A DNA stretch of 64,000 nt, from contig JAHRBS010000013.1 of NCBI GenBank assembly GCA_024305745.1, positions 2,480,001 to 2,544,000 of the forward strand, read 5' to 3'. Made by a program: the position numbers and the translations under genes. This DNA comes from Polyporus tsugae (Eukaryota > Basidiomycota > Agaricomycetes > Polyporales > Polyporaceae). The notes below the pieces were generated by a model. That model was not told the DNA's origin and did not search any database. It saw nothing but the letters and a program-made list of their open reading frames with translations. This document shows positions 21,041 to 36,000 of this stretch, piece by piece (the first letter of the stretch is position 1; the number at the start of each line of letters is the position of its first letter).

Positions 21041-24000
21041 ATGCCTGTCATGGTGGACCAAGTAGATGTCATCCACGATCCTCTGCGTCTGGACCTACGC
21101 CGACAGACTCAAAAATTGCTCGCGCACTTAGGTGCAGAGAATCCTCACGCTGCGACTCTTCAAAACGTCTCCTCCAAACAGGCTCTACTTGACGCGCTAT
21201 CTCGACTTCTGCTTGTACCTCAGCACACCTTGCTTGTCGCTGGACTCTTCAGACCTATTCTGCTTGATCTATGCGCTCATTGGTTGCACCAAGATGCCGA
21301 CAAGTTAGAGAAATTTGAAGCTCTCTGCCTCCTCCTGGAGCTCTATCAAGAGCTGTATTCGTAAGTTTTTTTCTTTTCACGAAGATCATGCGTACTTTAG
21401 AAACCACACGATGCGAAAGGGAGTAGGAGGAGAACGAGACGGCAGACGACGTGCCCAAACGATCTGGTGCCTTTCGTAGTGGGGGGCGGACGTAGATCCT
21501 AGGTCGCGTCAGAATCGCGGCGCCCATGCGCAAAGAGGCCAGGGCCTCGGGACGCGCTGAGCACTACCAAAGGACGTCCACCCGTCCATACGAAAGTCCC
21601 TCAACGTTACAGACATGGTCTCGGCGGGGTTTATCCCCTTCTTCCTTTTTTCACCTTCTGCACAACGTCGGGCTATGAGATCAGGTCATGCATACAGCGG
21701 GTTTCATCGACCCCTCTATATGTGCTGCTTTTGGCAGAATTTCGAGCTTGGGCGACTGACCCTACCGTGGCGTTTCCCCCACATCGCGAATCTCTACTCA
21801 TCACGCGTTTTTAGAATCCTATCAGCTATCCTTCGTTCTCCCGGTTTCGAAGCAGGCCCATTGCCATTCTTCACCGCGTCGGAACGGATAGAAAACACAC
21901 CGCCGTATCCGTTGCAGCGTGTGCTACTCGCCTACTATCGCCTCCTCCAAGCGAATCGCGCTCTCCCCCGTCATCTCGGCTGGTCGCTTACACCCTTATC
22001 TCAAATTATCTGGGGACCTCATCCCGACAATGGGGTTCGCTTCTTGGCTCTCAGATGTTATGCCTTACAGGCAGGTATGATGGAGGGGGAACGCGTGAGC
22101 ATGGAGAAGGAGGTTCTAGGCGAAGTTTCTAATGTCGATTGCCCTATTGCTTTCGACGTCAACCTGGACGGGACTCTGCGGCAAGTCTCGGGATGGGTCA
22201 TGCCTGTCCTGGAGCTTGAAAGAATTACGCAAGGGAGATATCAGCTTCTCGAGCCTCACGACTTCTACATACACGACAATGACTCAAGCGAGCCTATTCA
22301 TCCGGCGGAGCTGAGGTACGTTGTGAATCTGAATGCTAACAACTGGTCTAAATGGACCGTGTTAGTCCTTTGATAGTGAACATACATGGCGTTCTCATGC
22401 TTCGTTCCTCAATCTCTACTCAAACAACCGCATCCCTAATCGATACACCTACCGCTGTTCTTTCGCTCCGTGGCATCGCGCTTCATCTCTCGCTACGGGT
22501 CCCCATTCTCCTCACATCATCACCGTCTTCGGGCAAGTCACTTCTCGTATCCCATATGGCGGCTCTGCTCTACCCGGATGCGCGCAACCACATCGTAACA
22601 ATCCACCTTGCCGACACATCGTTGGATCCTCGTTCCCTGCTTGGATCGTACGTGTCGTCACCCACGCGTCCGGGGACGTTCGAATGGAAGGAGGGTGTGT
22701 TGGTTCGCGCCATGCGGGAAGGAAAGTGGGTCATTTTGGAGGATATAGACCGGGCGACAATGGAGGTTCTCGGTATCATCAAGCCCCTTGTCGAATCCCT
22801 CGGTCCCGATAAATGGATCGGCGGACGGGCGCGTCTGTCGGTTCCAAGTCGTGGTACGGTTGAAGCGGAGGACTCGTTCGGGTTGTTTGCGACGCGTTCT
22901 CTACAGCCTTCCCGCACTGGCGCGTTTCCCAGCCCCACGTTCTTTGGTGCTCACAAGTTCTTCGAAATCGTCGTCGGGTCCCCTACTGCGAGCGACCTGC
23001 GGATCATCATCGACACGAAGTTCCCTCAATTGGCTGGCGCACCCGCGCAGGGCCTTATTACCTTATGGGAAGGCGTGCGTGCGCTTGGGAGCCCAGCGTC
23101 CACCCGCGACATCGGTCTTCGTGAGCTGGAGAGGTTCTGTACCCGTGTCAGCGGCCTTCTCCCTGGAAACCACCAGTCAATGGACATCGACGAAGACCCG
23201 ACTCGACCTACGAGCCTTGCGCAGGTCTTTGCCAACCCTACCATCCGCGAGGATATCTTCCTCGAAGCCCGCGACGTCTTTTTCGGCGCTGGCATGACGA
23301 CCGCATCCGGCCGCGCGCACCTCGAGGTCCTCGCAGATATCGTCGCTGGGCATCTCGGGCTATCCGAAGAGCGCAGGGACTACATCCTGCATAGTCGCAC
23401 CCCTGACTTCGACAAGGAGAAGGATGTGAACGGGCGGATCACCGCCGTGCGCGCGGGGCACACGCGGCTGTCCGCGCGCACCGCCAAGATGGAGATCGCG
23501 CCGCCTGCCATGCGACCCTTCGCGATGCACCGGCCTGCGATGTCTCTCATCGCGCGGCTCGCGACCGCCATCTCGCTTGCGGAGCCCGTGCTGCTGACGG
23601 GCGAGACGGGTACGGGCAAGACGAGTGTCGTGACGCACCTGGCGTCTCTCCTTCGACGCCCGCTGATCTCGCTGAACTTGTCCAACCAGACGGAGTCGTC
23701 GGATATCCTGGGTGGCTTTAAGCCTCTGGACGCGCGCGTTCCTGGGGGCGAGCTGCAGGAGCGGTTCCTGGAGATGTTTGGTGGGACGTTCAGCCGGAAG
23801 AAGAATGCTCGTTTTGAGGAGTCCGTCAGAAAGGCGGTTCAGGAGAGCAAGTGGAAGCGCGCGACGGGTTTGTGGCTGGAAGCGGTCAAGCTTGCGAAGG
23901 ACAGGATCAAGAAGAAACAGGCGGAGGAAGACGCGTACGTTTTTCAAAGGGGGCATCCTTCTTCCCTTGGAGACTGACCGTCGTTTGCAGGAAGGAGCTA

Positions 24001-27000
24001 GAGGAAGGTACCCCGCGCAAACGAAGGAAGGTCGAGGGCTCTGAGCTGAACGTGTCGATGGAGGCTTGGGAAGCGTTCGAACGGGACGTTCAGACGTTTG
24101 AGGTGCAACATGTGCAGGGCAAGAGCAAGTTTGCATTCGCGTTCGTCGAAGGGCCGTTAATAAAAGCCTTGAGGAACGGCGACTGGTAAGTTATGCTGCA
24201 TTTCGCTATCGCTTTGCTTGAATAACAACTCTCTTCCACAGGATCTTACTCGACGAAGTCAACTTGGCCACTCCCGAGACGCTCGAGTCGATATCTGGAC
24301 TGCTCCACGGTCCTACTGCATCTATCACTCTGACGGAGCAAGGTTCTTTAGAGCCCATTCCTCGCCATCCCGACTTTCGGCTCTTTGCATGTATGAACCC
24401 GGCCACCGACGTGGGCAAGAAAGACTTACCGCCCAATATCCGCTGTCGCTTCACTGAGATCGATGTCCCTCCTCCGGACGCCGACAAGGAGACTCTGCTC
24501 ACGATCGTGGCCCAGTACATCGGTACTTGTGCCGTTGGCGACAGGGGTGCGATCATGGATGTCTCGGAGTTCTACACGGCGGTGAAACGTCTGTCGGTGG
24601 AACGGCAAATAGCAGACGGTGCGAACCATAGGCCGCATTTCAGCATGCGTACCTTAGCCCGTGCTCTCACTTTCGCAGCGGACATGGCGGCTGCGTACTC
24701 GTTGCGGAGAGCGCTGTGGGAAGGGTGTCTCATGGCTTTCACCATGGCCTTGGACGGTCCCAGCGCCGCGGCGGTCACAGTTCTTGCTCAGAAGCACATC
24801 CTTGCTGGAGTGAAGAACCCTCGTTCTCTCTTGGCGAAGGAACCGCTCCCTCCTGGGGACCCTGCTGCGTTCGTGAAGTTCGGACCGTTCTACCTCGAAA
24901 GAGGACCTTGGCCCGAAGATCCCGCGGAAGACTATATCATGACACCGTCCGTCGAGACGAAGCTCATCGATCTCGCCCGCATCATTGCCGCGAAACGGTT
25001 CCCCGTTCTTATCGAAGGTCCGACGTCGAGTGGCAAGACAAGTTCGATCGAGTACCTCGCCAAGCGGACAGGGCATCGCTTCGTCCGCATCAATAACCAC
25101 GAGCACACCGACATCCAAGAATATATCGGCACTTACGTCTCCGACTCCGTCACCGGCAAATTGGTGTTCAAGGAAGGCCTCCTCGTCCGCGCTTTGCGTC
25201 AAGGGGACTGGATCGTTCTGGACGAACTGAACCTGGCACCGACGGATGTCCTCGAGGCGCTGAATCGTCTTCTTGATGACAATCGCGAACTTGTCATTCC
25301 CGAGACGCAGGAGGTCGTTCGTCCACACCCTCACTTCATGCTCTTCGCGACGCAGAACCCCCCTGGACTATATGCCGGACGCAAGGTTCTCTCGCGAGCC
25401 TTCCGGAATCGTTTTCTCGAGGTTCATTTCGAGGATGTGCCCCAGGCCGAGCTGGAGACGATCTTATGCCAACGATGCCGCATCGCGCCTTCTTACGGTC
25501 AGCGCATTGTGGGCGTCTTCCGCGAGCTGCAGAAGCGCCGACAGTCAGGTCGCATCTTCGAGAGCAAGCAAGGTTTCGTTACTCTTCGTGACCTTTTCCG
25601 ATGGGCCGGTCGGGATGCATTGAGTTACGATGAGCTTGCTGCAAACGGATACATGCTGCTGGCTGAACGCGCCCGCAAAGACGATGATAAGGTGGTTGTC
25701 AAGGAGGTCATCGAATCCGTCATGAAGGTCCGCATCAACGAGGCTTCCCTCTACGACCTTGAGGGCCCCAAGTTCGACCCCGGCGAGTTCCTTGGATGCC
25801 CCATTCCATCTTCTTCGCAAGTCGTGTGGACGTCCGCGATGCGACGTCTTTTCGTCCTAACTGCCCGCGCTCTTCGGTTCAACGAGCCTGTGCTACTTGT
25901 TGGAGAAACCGGATGCGGGAAGACGTCAGTCTGTCAGCTCTATGCGGAGGTTCTCAACCGTACCCTGCGGTCGGTCAACTGTCACCAGAACACGGAGACG
26001 GCAGATCTCATCGGCGGTCTCCGACCTATCCGTAACAAGGCGGCTGTCGAGATCGAGGTTCTCAAGGAGGCTTCATCGGCTGTGTCTCAGCTGGGGATCG
26101 TGAATGTCGCTGGGGATGTCAGCTCTCTGACGTCGACGATCGACAAGGTTCTCAAGTCGAACACCGTCTCCTCCGAGCAAGTCGCGGCGTTGCAAGATCT
26201 CCGAGCTCGCCTGCAGCGATTGTCGGCTCTGTTTGAGTGGCGCGACGGGCCGCTTGTCGAGGCGATGCGCAACGGCGACGTTTTCCTTTTGGATGAGATC
26301 TCTCTCGCGGACGACTCCGTGCTCGAACGGCTGAACAGTGTTCTCGAGACCGGTCGCACCATCGTACTCGCCGAGCGTGGTGGCAACGACGCTGAGATTC
26401 CCGCAATCAAAGCCGATGAAGACTTCAAGCTCGTCGCGACGATGAACCCCGGTGGTGATTATGGCAAGAAGGAGCTCTCTCCTGCCCTGCGCAATCGCTT
26501 TACTGAGATCTGGGTTCCCCCTATCACCGACCGTCGCGACTTGAAGTGTATCGTCCAAAGTTTGTGGGGGCATGATGTCTTGCGCGCGTTTACTCAGCCC
26601 CTCTTGGACTTCGTTGACTGGCTCTGCACGACCATTGGCGATCGTTCGTTCGCGAACCTCCGAGACATCCTAGTGAGTGCGCTCATGCCACCTCTTTGTT
26701 ATAGTGCTAACATCTATACAGGCATGGGTATCCTTCTCCAATGCAGTATTGAGGGACGACGCCACGGATAGGATGGTGCCGAACGAAATCTTCGTGCGTT
26801 GAATTACTTACTATTAATTCCATCTCAGCACTAACAGACGCTTCAGCATCACGCAGCCCAGATGACTTTCTTAGATGGGTTGGGTTCTATGCCTCAATTG
26901 TCAGCATACTCGAAGGAAGCACTGGACCGTCTCAAGACTGATGCCATCACGAAGCTGACCGAATTCGTTCCCCTTATTTCCGCCCTGGAACAGGGACGGG

Positions 27001-30000
27001 CCCCCGAGTACGAATCGTCCACCGTTCGGTTCAGTACCTTCTCCATTTCCAGAGGACTTCAACAGTCATCGCCTCAGAGCTTCAGCCTCGAAGCGCCGAC
27101 TACCCGCGATAACGTCATGCGCGTCGTCAGGGCCTGTCAGCTTCCGAAACCTATCATGCTGGAAGGGAGTCCAGGCGTTGGCAAAACCAGCCTCGTTGCC
27201 GCGCTCGCCAACATTTGCGGCCATCAGCTATGTCGGATCAACCTTTCGGACCAGACAGACCTCGTTGATCTCTTTGGGTCTGACCTCCCCGTGGAAGGCG
27301 GTGAACCTGGGCAGTTCGCATGGAAGGATGCGGAGTTCCTTCGATCGCTACAAGAGGGTCATTGGGTTCTACTCGACGAGATGAACCTGGCGCCTCAGTC
27401 CGTCTTGGAGGGTCTGAATGCGGTTCTCGACCATCGCGGCACTGTCTACATACCGGAGCTTGGACGATCCTTCGTTCGTCACCCCTCCTTCCGCATTTTC
27501 GCTGCGCAGAACCCTCTCCACCAAGGTGGCGGCCGGAAGGGGCTCCCGAAGTCGTTCCTGAATCGGTTCACCAAGGTCTACGTGCAAGAAATGTCTCCCA
27601 ACGATCTTCTGCTCATCTGCCGCAATCTATTCCCCGACTATCCCTCAGATCTTCTGCAGAAGATGATCGCGTACATGACGGTGCTCAACGAGGAAACAAT
27701 GGTGCAGCGATCCTTCGCAAGACAGGGGGCACCTTGGGAGTTCAATCTTCGCGACGTCATCCGATGGGCGACTCTTCTCCACAACACGGATCCTCCTGCG
27801 CATCCATCCCACTATCTCTCAGCCGTCGTCCTTCAGCGATTCCGCACGCCCGAGGATCGCGCTCGTGCCTTCCAACTCTACTCCGACCTCTTCGATTTCG
27901 CAACCGAGTCGGACCAGCCAGCTGCGTTCATTTCGCCGTCTCGCCTCCAAATCGGCCACCATCTTGGTTCTCGGGGCGCCCGTCTTCCAAGCGCTCGAGG
28001 AGGTCGTGTTCTGCAGGCCACTCTTCCCGCCCTCGAGTCTCTTGGCATGTGCGTCGCCACTGGTTGGCTGGCCATCTTGACTGGTCCACGGAATAGTGGT
28101 AAGACAACGTTGGTTAGAACGATGGCCAACCTGTTGGGCAAGAACCTCCGAGAAGTATCCATCAACAATGCGACAGACGCAACAGATATCTTGGGTAGTT
28201 TTGAAGAGACTGACCTTGGGTACTGTGTGACGATTCTCGTCCAGGAGGTGTTCGACCTTCTCGATGAGATCTCATCTTCAGGGCTCGGCTCTAAACTTCA
28301 TGCTACCTCTGATTTCAATGCGATGTTACAGATACTTCCCAAGACAGCGACTCCCGTGACTGTGCCTGTCATCGTGGATACCCTCACGCAGGTTTTGAAC
28401 GCATTGAAGGACCTGCCAGAGTCATACGGGACTCGCTTGTCCCAGGCGCGAATACAAGTCCAGCGGCTATCAACCCTACGGCCTCAGGCAGCCTCTCTGG
28501 AATGGGTCGACGGCCCGCTGGTTCGTGCACTCAAGGAAGGACACTGGTTACTTCTCGACGGTGCCAATCTTTGCAACCCTTCCGTTCTCGACCGGCTCAA
28601 CTCTCTCTGTGAGATGGGCGGCTCCTTGACGCTGAACGAACGCGGGACCGTAAATGGCGAAGTTCAAGTTCTTCGGCCACACCCAGACTTCCGCTTGTTT
28701 ATGTGCGCGGATGCTCAGTACGGCGAGCTATCTAGGGCAATGAGGAATCGGGGCATCGAGATCGCGCTTCCTGCCTCGCTGGACGAGGAAGATTGGTCTC
28801 GAGTGCTGGACCACATACGCTGCTCTCCTTCGATCGCCGCCTTGGGCCTAGACATGCGACATCTGGTTGCAAGGCAAACCCTCGCCAAACGTGGGCTCGC
28901 CCGTGCCCATCCCCCGACGCAACAGCCTCCGGTGCTATCCTCCAGCCGGCTCGTAGGCGAAGACTGCTCCAATGCTATTGTTTCTGATCTGATCCCAACA
29001 CTCGCATCCTCGGCCCATTTGCAATCGCATAGGCGAGCCGCTTGGTACTTCTTGGCTTCCAATGCGGTCCCCAATGCTCTCCCACACATCTCTCGCTTCA
29101 TGTACTGCGAGGCGCCCTCCTTCACCACATTCCTATCCTCCCTTCGCCCGTTGTTGGGGGTGTTAGAATGTAGTCAAATATATCGTACTATCATTCAAAT
29201 GCGGAGGAATGCTAGTCGGTCCTTGAACATCCCGCCTGATGCACTGCTTGCGCAGGTGAGTGGCGTAAATTCAGGTGAGTGAATCGAAGAACGCTCATGC
29301 CGCCCTGCAAGCCGCTGTATGCCACCTCTCGACGAACAAGTTCATCGTCCGAAGCCGTTGAAAACGGTCAACATGACACGTCCTTGCTGCGATACCTGCG
29401 CTTGCTAGTTGCCGCTACCGTTGACTACTGCGAGCCTCTTGAAGATCAGAGCAGTCAGCCGGTTGTGCACTCAAGTGAGCGAACGCGTGTTCAAAACCGC
29501 GCGGCTATAAGCTCTAAGCTGCTAGTGGCATCGATTCGAAATGCCGCAACAACGTTTCTGAACGAGATTAACGTCAGCAACGAAGACAGATATGTACGTC
29601 TACTGGGTATAAGCATTCTGCACAATCTGACCCTGACTATTCCTAGGATATCGATCGGATGTTCGAGCTCGTCGCGTACGGCCGCTTCCTGTGCAATGCA
29701 ACGCAATCTCCAGAGACGTTCGACTTCTCTCTGGCATATGCAATCGTCGATTGGATCCGAACAACTGTCTCAGGATCGCAGGAGGGTTCGGGCGGTGTCT
29801 CTGAAGTCGTCAGCGGTGTCAATACGTTAGAGGGCGTTATCTCGATGACTTCCGGAAAGGGTTTCACAGAAGTCTGGAAGGCACTATCCTCTGGATCCTC
29901 TTCAGATGCCGACGGCAGTATGATAAAGCACCTTGACAATGTCGACCGTCGTCTGCGCCGCTCTTCCGATGACATCAGTACGTCGACCTGCGAGTGTATT

Positions 30001-33000
30001 GTGCCAGAATATGCTAACTGCTTGCGTATCCAATTCTCAGAGCTCCGAATACAAATCCTCGAACTCATGTCCATGTGGAGCCTTCAGAAGACTACCTCCG
30101 AAGATCAGAAACGACTGCTTGCGCGATTGACGGCGCAAGTGGACAGTGTAGGGATCACCCGCGTATCACGGCACATCAAGCGCTCGCTAACGATCTCGCA
30201 TAGCGTCTTCCCGAAGGAGATGTGACAGAACACAGCATCGACCAACGTGTCCATTTCTGCTTTTCTATCGCGCAACTTAACGCGCTCCATGCTGTCCTCA
30301 AGGATCAGTCGCACGCCCAAGCCGTAAGTAATCCGGACGTTCTTCTAATGTGAGGCTTAACGTGGGCTGACCTGAATGATAGGTATTACGAGAAGTGGTC
30401 GACTACGGATGTTCCGACCGTGAAATTGGCCTACCCAACTTGGTTCCATACTTGCAGCTACTGTGGGCTGTCGACGCACGACAGCGTACGTCGTCATTCC
30501 GTTCCTCGTCTTGCCTTGGACGCTAACCTTCTCGCAGCGATTTCACAAGTTTTGGCGAAATCACAAGGCCAATGGCTCGCTCAGCTTTGGGAGGTTCCTC
30601 CTATTCTCGGGGTGAACAGCTTCATCCGTCTATCTAGCTTTTTTCTTCTAATCGCAGTATGATTCAGATGAGTGGTCCGTCTGCGTTGTGTCACCCTGTT
30701 GAGCTGTGCACCACAGTTTCCCTCAGGTAAGCGCAGAAATTGCTTTGCCCACGTACAGTTGCTAACATGAGTGCCAGCGATAAATCGACACGCCCTATGA
30801 ATGGCTTGGCGGAGTATGAGAGCGTGTTGAGTCGGCAGCTGAAGTTCCTATCGGGACGTCTCGTTCCTCACACCAGCCGGTGGGAACAGCTAGTTGACCT
30901 GTTGATTGGAGCTGTGACCATGGTATATTCTTCTCAACACGATATCAGCAGTTTTTCTCATGTATATCATAGATCTCCTCTTGTCCTGTGCCGCCTCAAT
31001 CACAGGCCATCGACAAGCTCACACCCCCGAGATCATCCCCTTCCACCGCAATGGCTAACGTGCTAACCTCCTTGGACGAATCACCCAGCAAGGTCTTCTT
31101 GGACGCCTACCAATCATCGTTGCGTCCATATCTGAGAACCCTCTTGGAAGCCAGTGCTGCACCCTCGTGGGCTGCTTTGGGTCGATGCTGGATTGCACTT
31201 TCTAGGCTTCTCCTTGACATATACGTTCCGACCGTTCCCCTTGACCCGGCCGCTATCCAACAATGCTCGCGGAGGTTTTGGTCCGAGCAGCGTGCCCTGC
31301 TTCAAGACGAGCTTACGCTTCAACGCGGCTACGAACGACGAACGTTCGGTCGACGAGATAACCCCATGATCGCCTACCTCTCCGGAATGGTGGAAGATCT
31401 AGATCGCCGCGCTGTGGATGACGTTCAAGTAGAAACACCGCGTTCAGACCTCGCTCGGCTTCATGCGTACTGGACGGAGGTTTCCCAATTCCTGGAGCAG
31501 GTTATTACCCCGTCCAAAGTTGATGCAATGATTGTGGCGCTGGAGAACCAGGAGCAGACGGCCCTAATGCGCGAACAGGTCGTTCAAGAGACCACTGCTG
31601 CATTCTCTCAACGGCTCGATAGCGTATACAATGACTACACGGACATCAATGCCCCCATCCAACTTGCCCTCCTTCAACTGAGGTTCGGGTTGCGTATCCT
31701 CGCTGACACATGTTCTTCGAGCCAGGTTGGAGAGGGCATGACAACAGAGGCACTGGTTTCCTTCCCGTCCATACCGGATTCCACGGCCAATCATGGCGGC
31801 GCTACGCAGACATCAACCAACACCTCGTTCTCCCTTGCCCTGTGGACGCTGACCAAGGCAGCCTCCGAGGTCGCATTGGGTGCGGAAACCGGGTCATATA
31901 TGCCATTGGTGGAGAGCATTTACGAGCAGTCTCTCGGCCTCTGGCTCGTGGACAAGGCTAGGAAAGAGGAGGAAGAACGTCAAGCCCAGTCTCTCTACCG
32001 ACACAAGACGGAGACGAACGATCCTGCAACGGAGGCGGAGCTAGAGGAGCAGGAGTTCCTCGCTCTTTTCCCTGAGTACGAGGACCTGCTTGAGACAACG
32101 CCATCTTCAATCACCGCGCAATCTCGGAAGCCAACCGATCTCATCGACTCACTCAACGTCAAGAGGCTCTGCACTCTCCATCAACTTTTGTTCGGTTCCA
32201 TCCCTCCTTCCTCGCCATCTGCCTCCACTTTGGACTCTGATGAACTTCGAAGCGCGCTCGTCCACGACATTCTTGTTGATCAGGCACGCTTCATCTCGGA
32301 ATCTCTTGATCAGTGCAGTCGACCGTACCAGATATCCACACTGCTCGATCGTCTAGCCATCCTGCACGACACAACGCGGGCTTCACCTAGGCCTTACAAC
32401 TTCTATATCGATCCCGGCGTACCCGAACTGCGGAGGTCTTCCGACGCCCTTCAGCGCATGTCCGTCCGACTGACGGCTCTGATCCAAGAGTGGCCGGACC
32501 AGATGGTCTTGCAGCACCTGAAAGGTCGCTGCGATGCCATCTTGACCCTCGATATGTTCAGCCCCGTTGCGAAGGTGCTGTCGGCAATTGAGCAGCTTCT
32601 CTTGCAGATGGAGGATTGGGAGATGTACGCGAACAGGGACAACACTCTCAAGGCCTACCAGCACGAACTAGCCTCTTTGGTTGTCTCATGGCGTCGCCTC
32701 GAATTGTCTTCGTGGCAAGGCTTGCTCCGCACTCAAGCACAGGAATTCGCGGATGGCGCTTCTGAATGGTGGTTCCGCCTATACGAGGCCACCGTCCGTG
32801 GCGTCGATGCGGCGTTCCGGGAAGAAGCAGAAGGAGATGTAGGCGCTTTATTGAGATACCTGGAAGGACTGGTGCCCCTCCTCGATTCATACATGACATC
32901 CAGTCCATTGGGCCAGTACACCGCCCGTCTCAGCCTTCTGCACGCCTTTGAGTCTTACTGCCTTCGCCTCAGCTACGCTCGGACTGGGATTCGATCAGCG

Positions 33001-36000
33001 GCCTCGCACCGTGCTCGCCGCATACTGCATTTCACCCGGGCATACTATTCGCAGTTCGTCTCACGGGTAAATGCGTCGCTCTCCTCCCAGCAGCAGGAGT
33101 TGGAGAAAGAGATCCGCAACTTTATCAAGCTCGCCAGCTGGAAGGACATCAATGTGCATGCCCTCAAGCAGAGCGCGCAAAGGTCCCACAGACAGTTGTA
33201 TAAGTGCGTTCGCAAGTTCAGGGAAATCCTCCGCCAACCGGCCACCCCTCATCTTGTCCCCGGCGCTGCTGGTTCGGACGAGTCAACATCTTTCCCCGCC
33301 CTCCCTTCTATCCGTTTCACTTCCGACTACCCTCCACTCCCGCACTTTACCAGTCACGTCTCACAGCCAGATCATCTTGTCAACCTCGACCGCACATTCA
33401 GGAACTTCCAATCGATGCTACAGGGTCGGCTCAGTGTTCTCATTGGCTCCCTATCACCTGTCGATGTCGAAGAACTCTCTGCGGAAATCATCACCACGCT
33501 CCAGAGCCTCGGGTCTTCCTCGCCTCCTCCAGGTGCCACGAAGGAACAGAAAGAGAAATTCCATAAGTCTCTTCTTGTCCGCAAGCGCAAAGCGTGGAGC
33601 GATCTCCTGAAGGAGCTCCGCCGTATCGGCCTGGCGATGAACATCAAGCCAGAGGTCCTCGAGCAGCAGAGCAGCCCGCGGTGGCTGAGAGAGCAGCCAG
33701 TCGTGGAGGAGCTCGTAGAAGATGTCGGCCCGTTCGACAAGAGCGAGGTGTATCTCTTGCGCATGACGAAGCTGCTGCCGGATCTCCGAGCTGCCTTGTC
33801 GAACCATCATCCCGATATTGGGACCCGGGATCTGCAGCGCGGCACGGGATTGGTGGAGTCTGCGTTTTCGCTTGCCATTGAAGCTCGGGCGAGGTGCGTT
33901 ATCTCCTACTCCAAGCTTCTCACTTACACTAACCTTCGGATAGTTTTGTCGAAGCGACCGATCAACATTCACGGCTCAGGAGAGCAGCATCCCGACTCCA
34001 TATGGTCTCACAAAGGCCTCGGGTCGTCGCGTCCGGTCCGCAGCTGGTCCATCGTGTTGTCGCCATCAAGGAAGATATCGGGAGACTCGTCAAGGCCTTG
34101 GAGGAGACTTTGACGATTTGGCGGAAGTACTTGCAGCAGCTCCCCGAGACGGAGTCACTTCCAACTGCTCTGGATGAGTTGCAGTCCGCGTTCTCTTCAT
34201 CTCAAGAGATATTCCGTCGTATGGCCGAGGTGACGACGAATGTAAAGCTCCTTAATGTTCCAATCCTTCTGGAAGGTGAGGCCATTACAGTACTCTTCCG
34301 CAGGTGTGCTGAACTGACTTCAATCAATCAACTAGACGAGGCTGCGACTACACAACAAACACTCGAACACGTCCAAACTGTGGTGCAGCTGCTCACAAGG
34401 TGGGCGGACGGCCCCAACGTCGTCTCGCACTTCGTCCGACCCCTCCTCGAGTGGATCCAGAAACGGGAATCTTTTGCATTCGTGCAATTCACGCACATCC
34501 CTGATGGAGCCTCCGACTCAACCGGACAGCTCATCGACCGCCTCCTCCTCTCAGTCCAAGGTGTTCTCGCTCTGCCCCATCCTCCTCCAACGGCTGAACC
34601 CGACACCGCCGAGACCCCTGACCGCTTCCTCCGCGAGCACAGCCGGCTCGTCGCGCAGATCACATGCGCGCTCAAGGTCGACGAGGTCTCGTCCTTGCTC
34701 AACTCGGTAGTCAGCGACGCGTTGTGCGCGCCGCAGGACGAGCTCTCGTCGCAGCTCGCGCGCGTCCTACCGTTCCTCGACGCCTACCTCGAGCTCGCGC
34801 GCGTACAGCTCACGAACCACTGCGCGTGGACCAAGGCGCTCTTCAAGCTCGACTACGTCGTCTGCTCCGTCATGCATTCTGTCGCCAAGGACGGCTTCTG
34901 CAAGCCACCCGACGTTGAGGCGAGCGCAGGAGAGGGCGAGGGCGCGATGGAGGACGCGAGCGGTATGGGGATGGGCGAGGGCACGGGGAAGGAGAACGTG
35001 AGCAAGGAGATCGAGGACGAGAGCCAGGTCGAGGGCCTGCAGGGCGAGGCGGGCGAGGACGAAGACGTCGAGCGGGCGGAAGAGGGAGACGCGCTGGAGA
35101 TGAGCGAGGACTTTGGCGGGAAGATGCAGGACGTGCCGGACAAGGAGGGCGAGGATGAAGGAGATGAGGAAGATGAGGACGACGAAGGTGAGGAGCCGGA
35201 GGAGCGGGTGGGCGATCTGGATACGGTGGACCCGTCGGCGGTGGATGAGAAGCTGTGGGGAGACGAGGGCGGGCCGGAGGATGATAAGAAGGATCAGGGC
35301 AAGTCGGAGAAGGACCACGCTACGAAACAACAAGAGCAGGAGTCGGAGATGGCCGCGAAGGAGGAGGACAGGAGCAAGGGGAAGGACAAGGAGAAGCTGA
35401 AGGATCAGGCAGCGCAGGAGGAGGGAAGGGAAGGAGAGGGTGAGGGCGAGAAACCAGTGCCTGAGGAGGCCGATGGCCAGGATGAGGCGATGGACGAGGG
35501 GGAACAAGATCAGCAGGGTGGCGCGCAGCTAGACGACTTCCTTCAGGAGACGGAGACTCTGGACCTCCCCGACGACATGGACTTCGGGAAGGACGGCAAG
35601 GAGTCGCAGTTGGATGAAGACATCGAGATGGACGAGGAAGGTGACGAGTCACCCGAAGAGGAACGACCTGGAGAAGGCGACGGGAAGGACGCAGAGGAGG
35701 AAGACGTGGAGATGGAGGGAGAGAACCCACAAGCGATGCAGGAAGACGCTGCTCAACCGGAAGGCGCCACGGAGGATCTGGTCGATGCCACTGCACAACC
35801 TGACCTCCACGCGGGGACTGGGCAGGATAGCGGGGAGGCGGGAGATCACGCTATGGCCGAGGCGAACCAAGGCGAAGGCGGTCAAGGACCTTCCTCTTCC
35901 GGAGACGCTGGTGGCCCTGAGAAGCCTAGCGAAAAGGAGGACGGCGCACAAGAGGGCACATCTCAAGAGCAACGTGCACAAGAGCAGTAAGTCCATTCTA

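Noticed and set aside
34767..35507. Minus-strand Leu-rich open frame opposite midasin
   Set aside because: It is the antisense of the GAG/GAC-rich acidic region, which reads as Leu/Val on the other strand; no membrane protein is implied.
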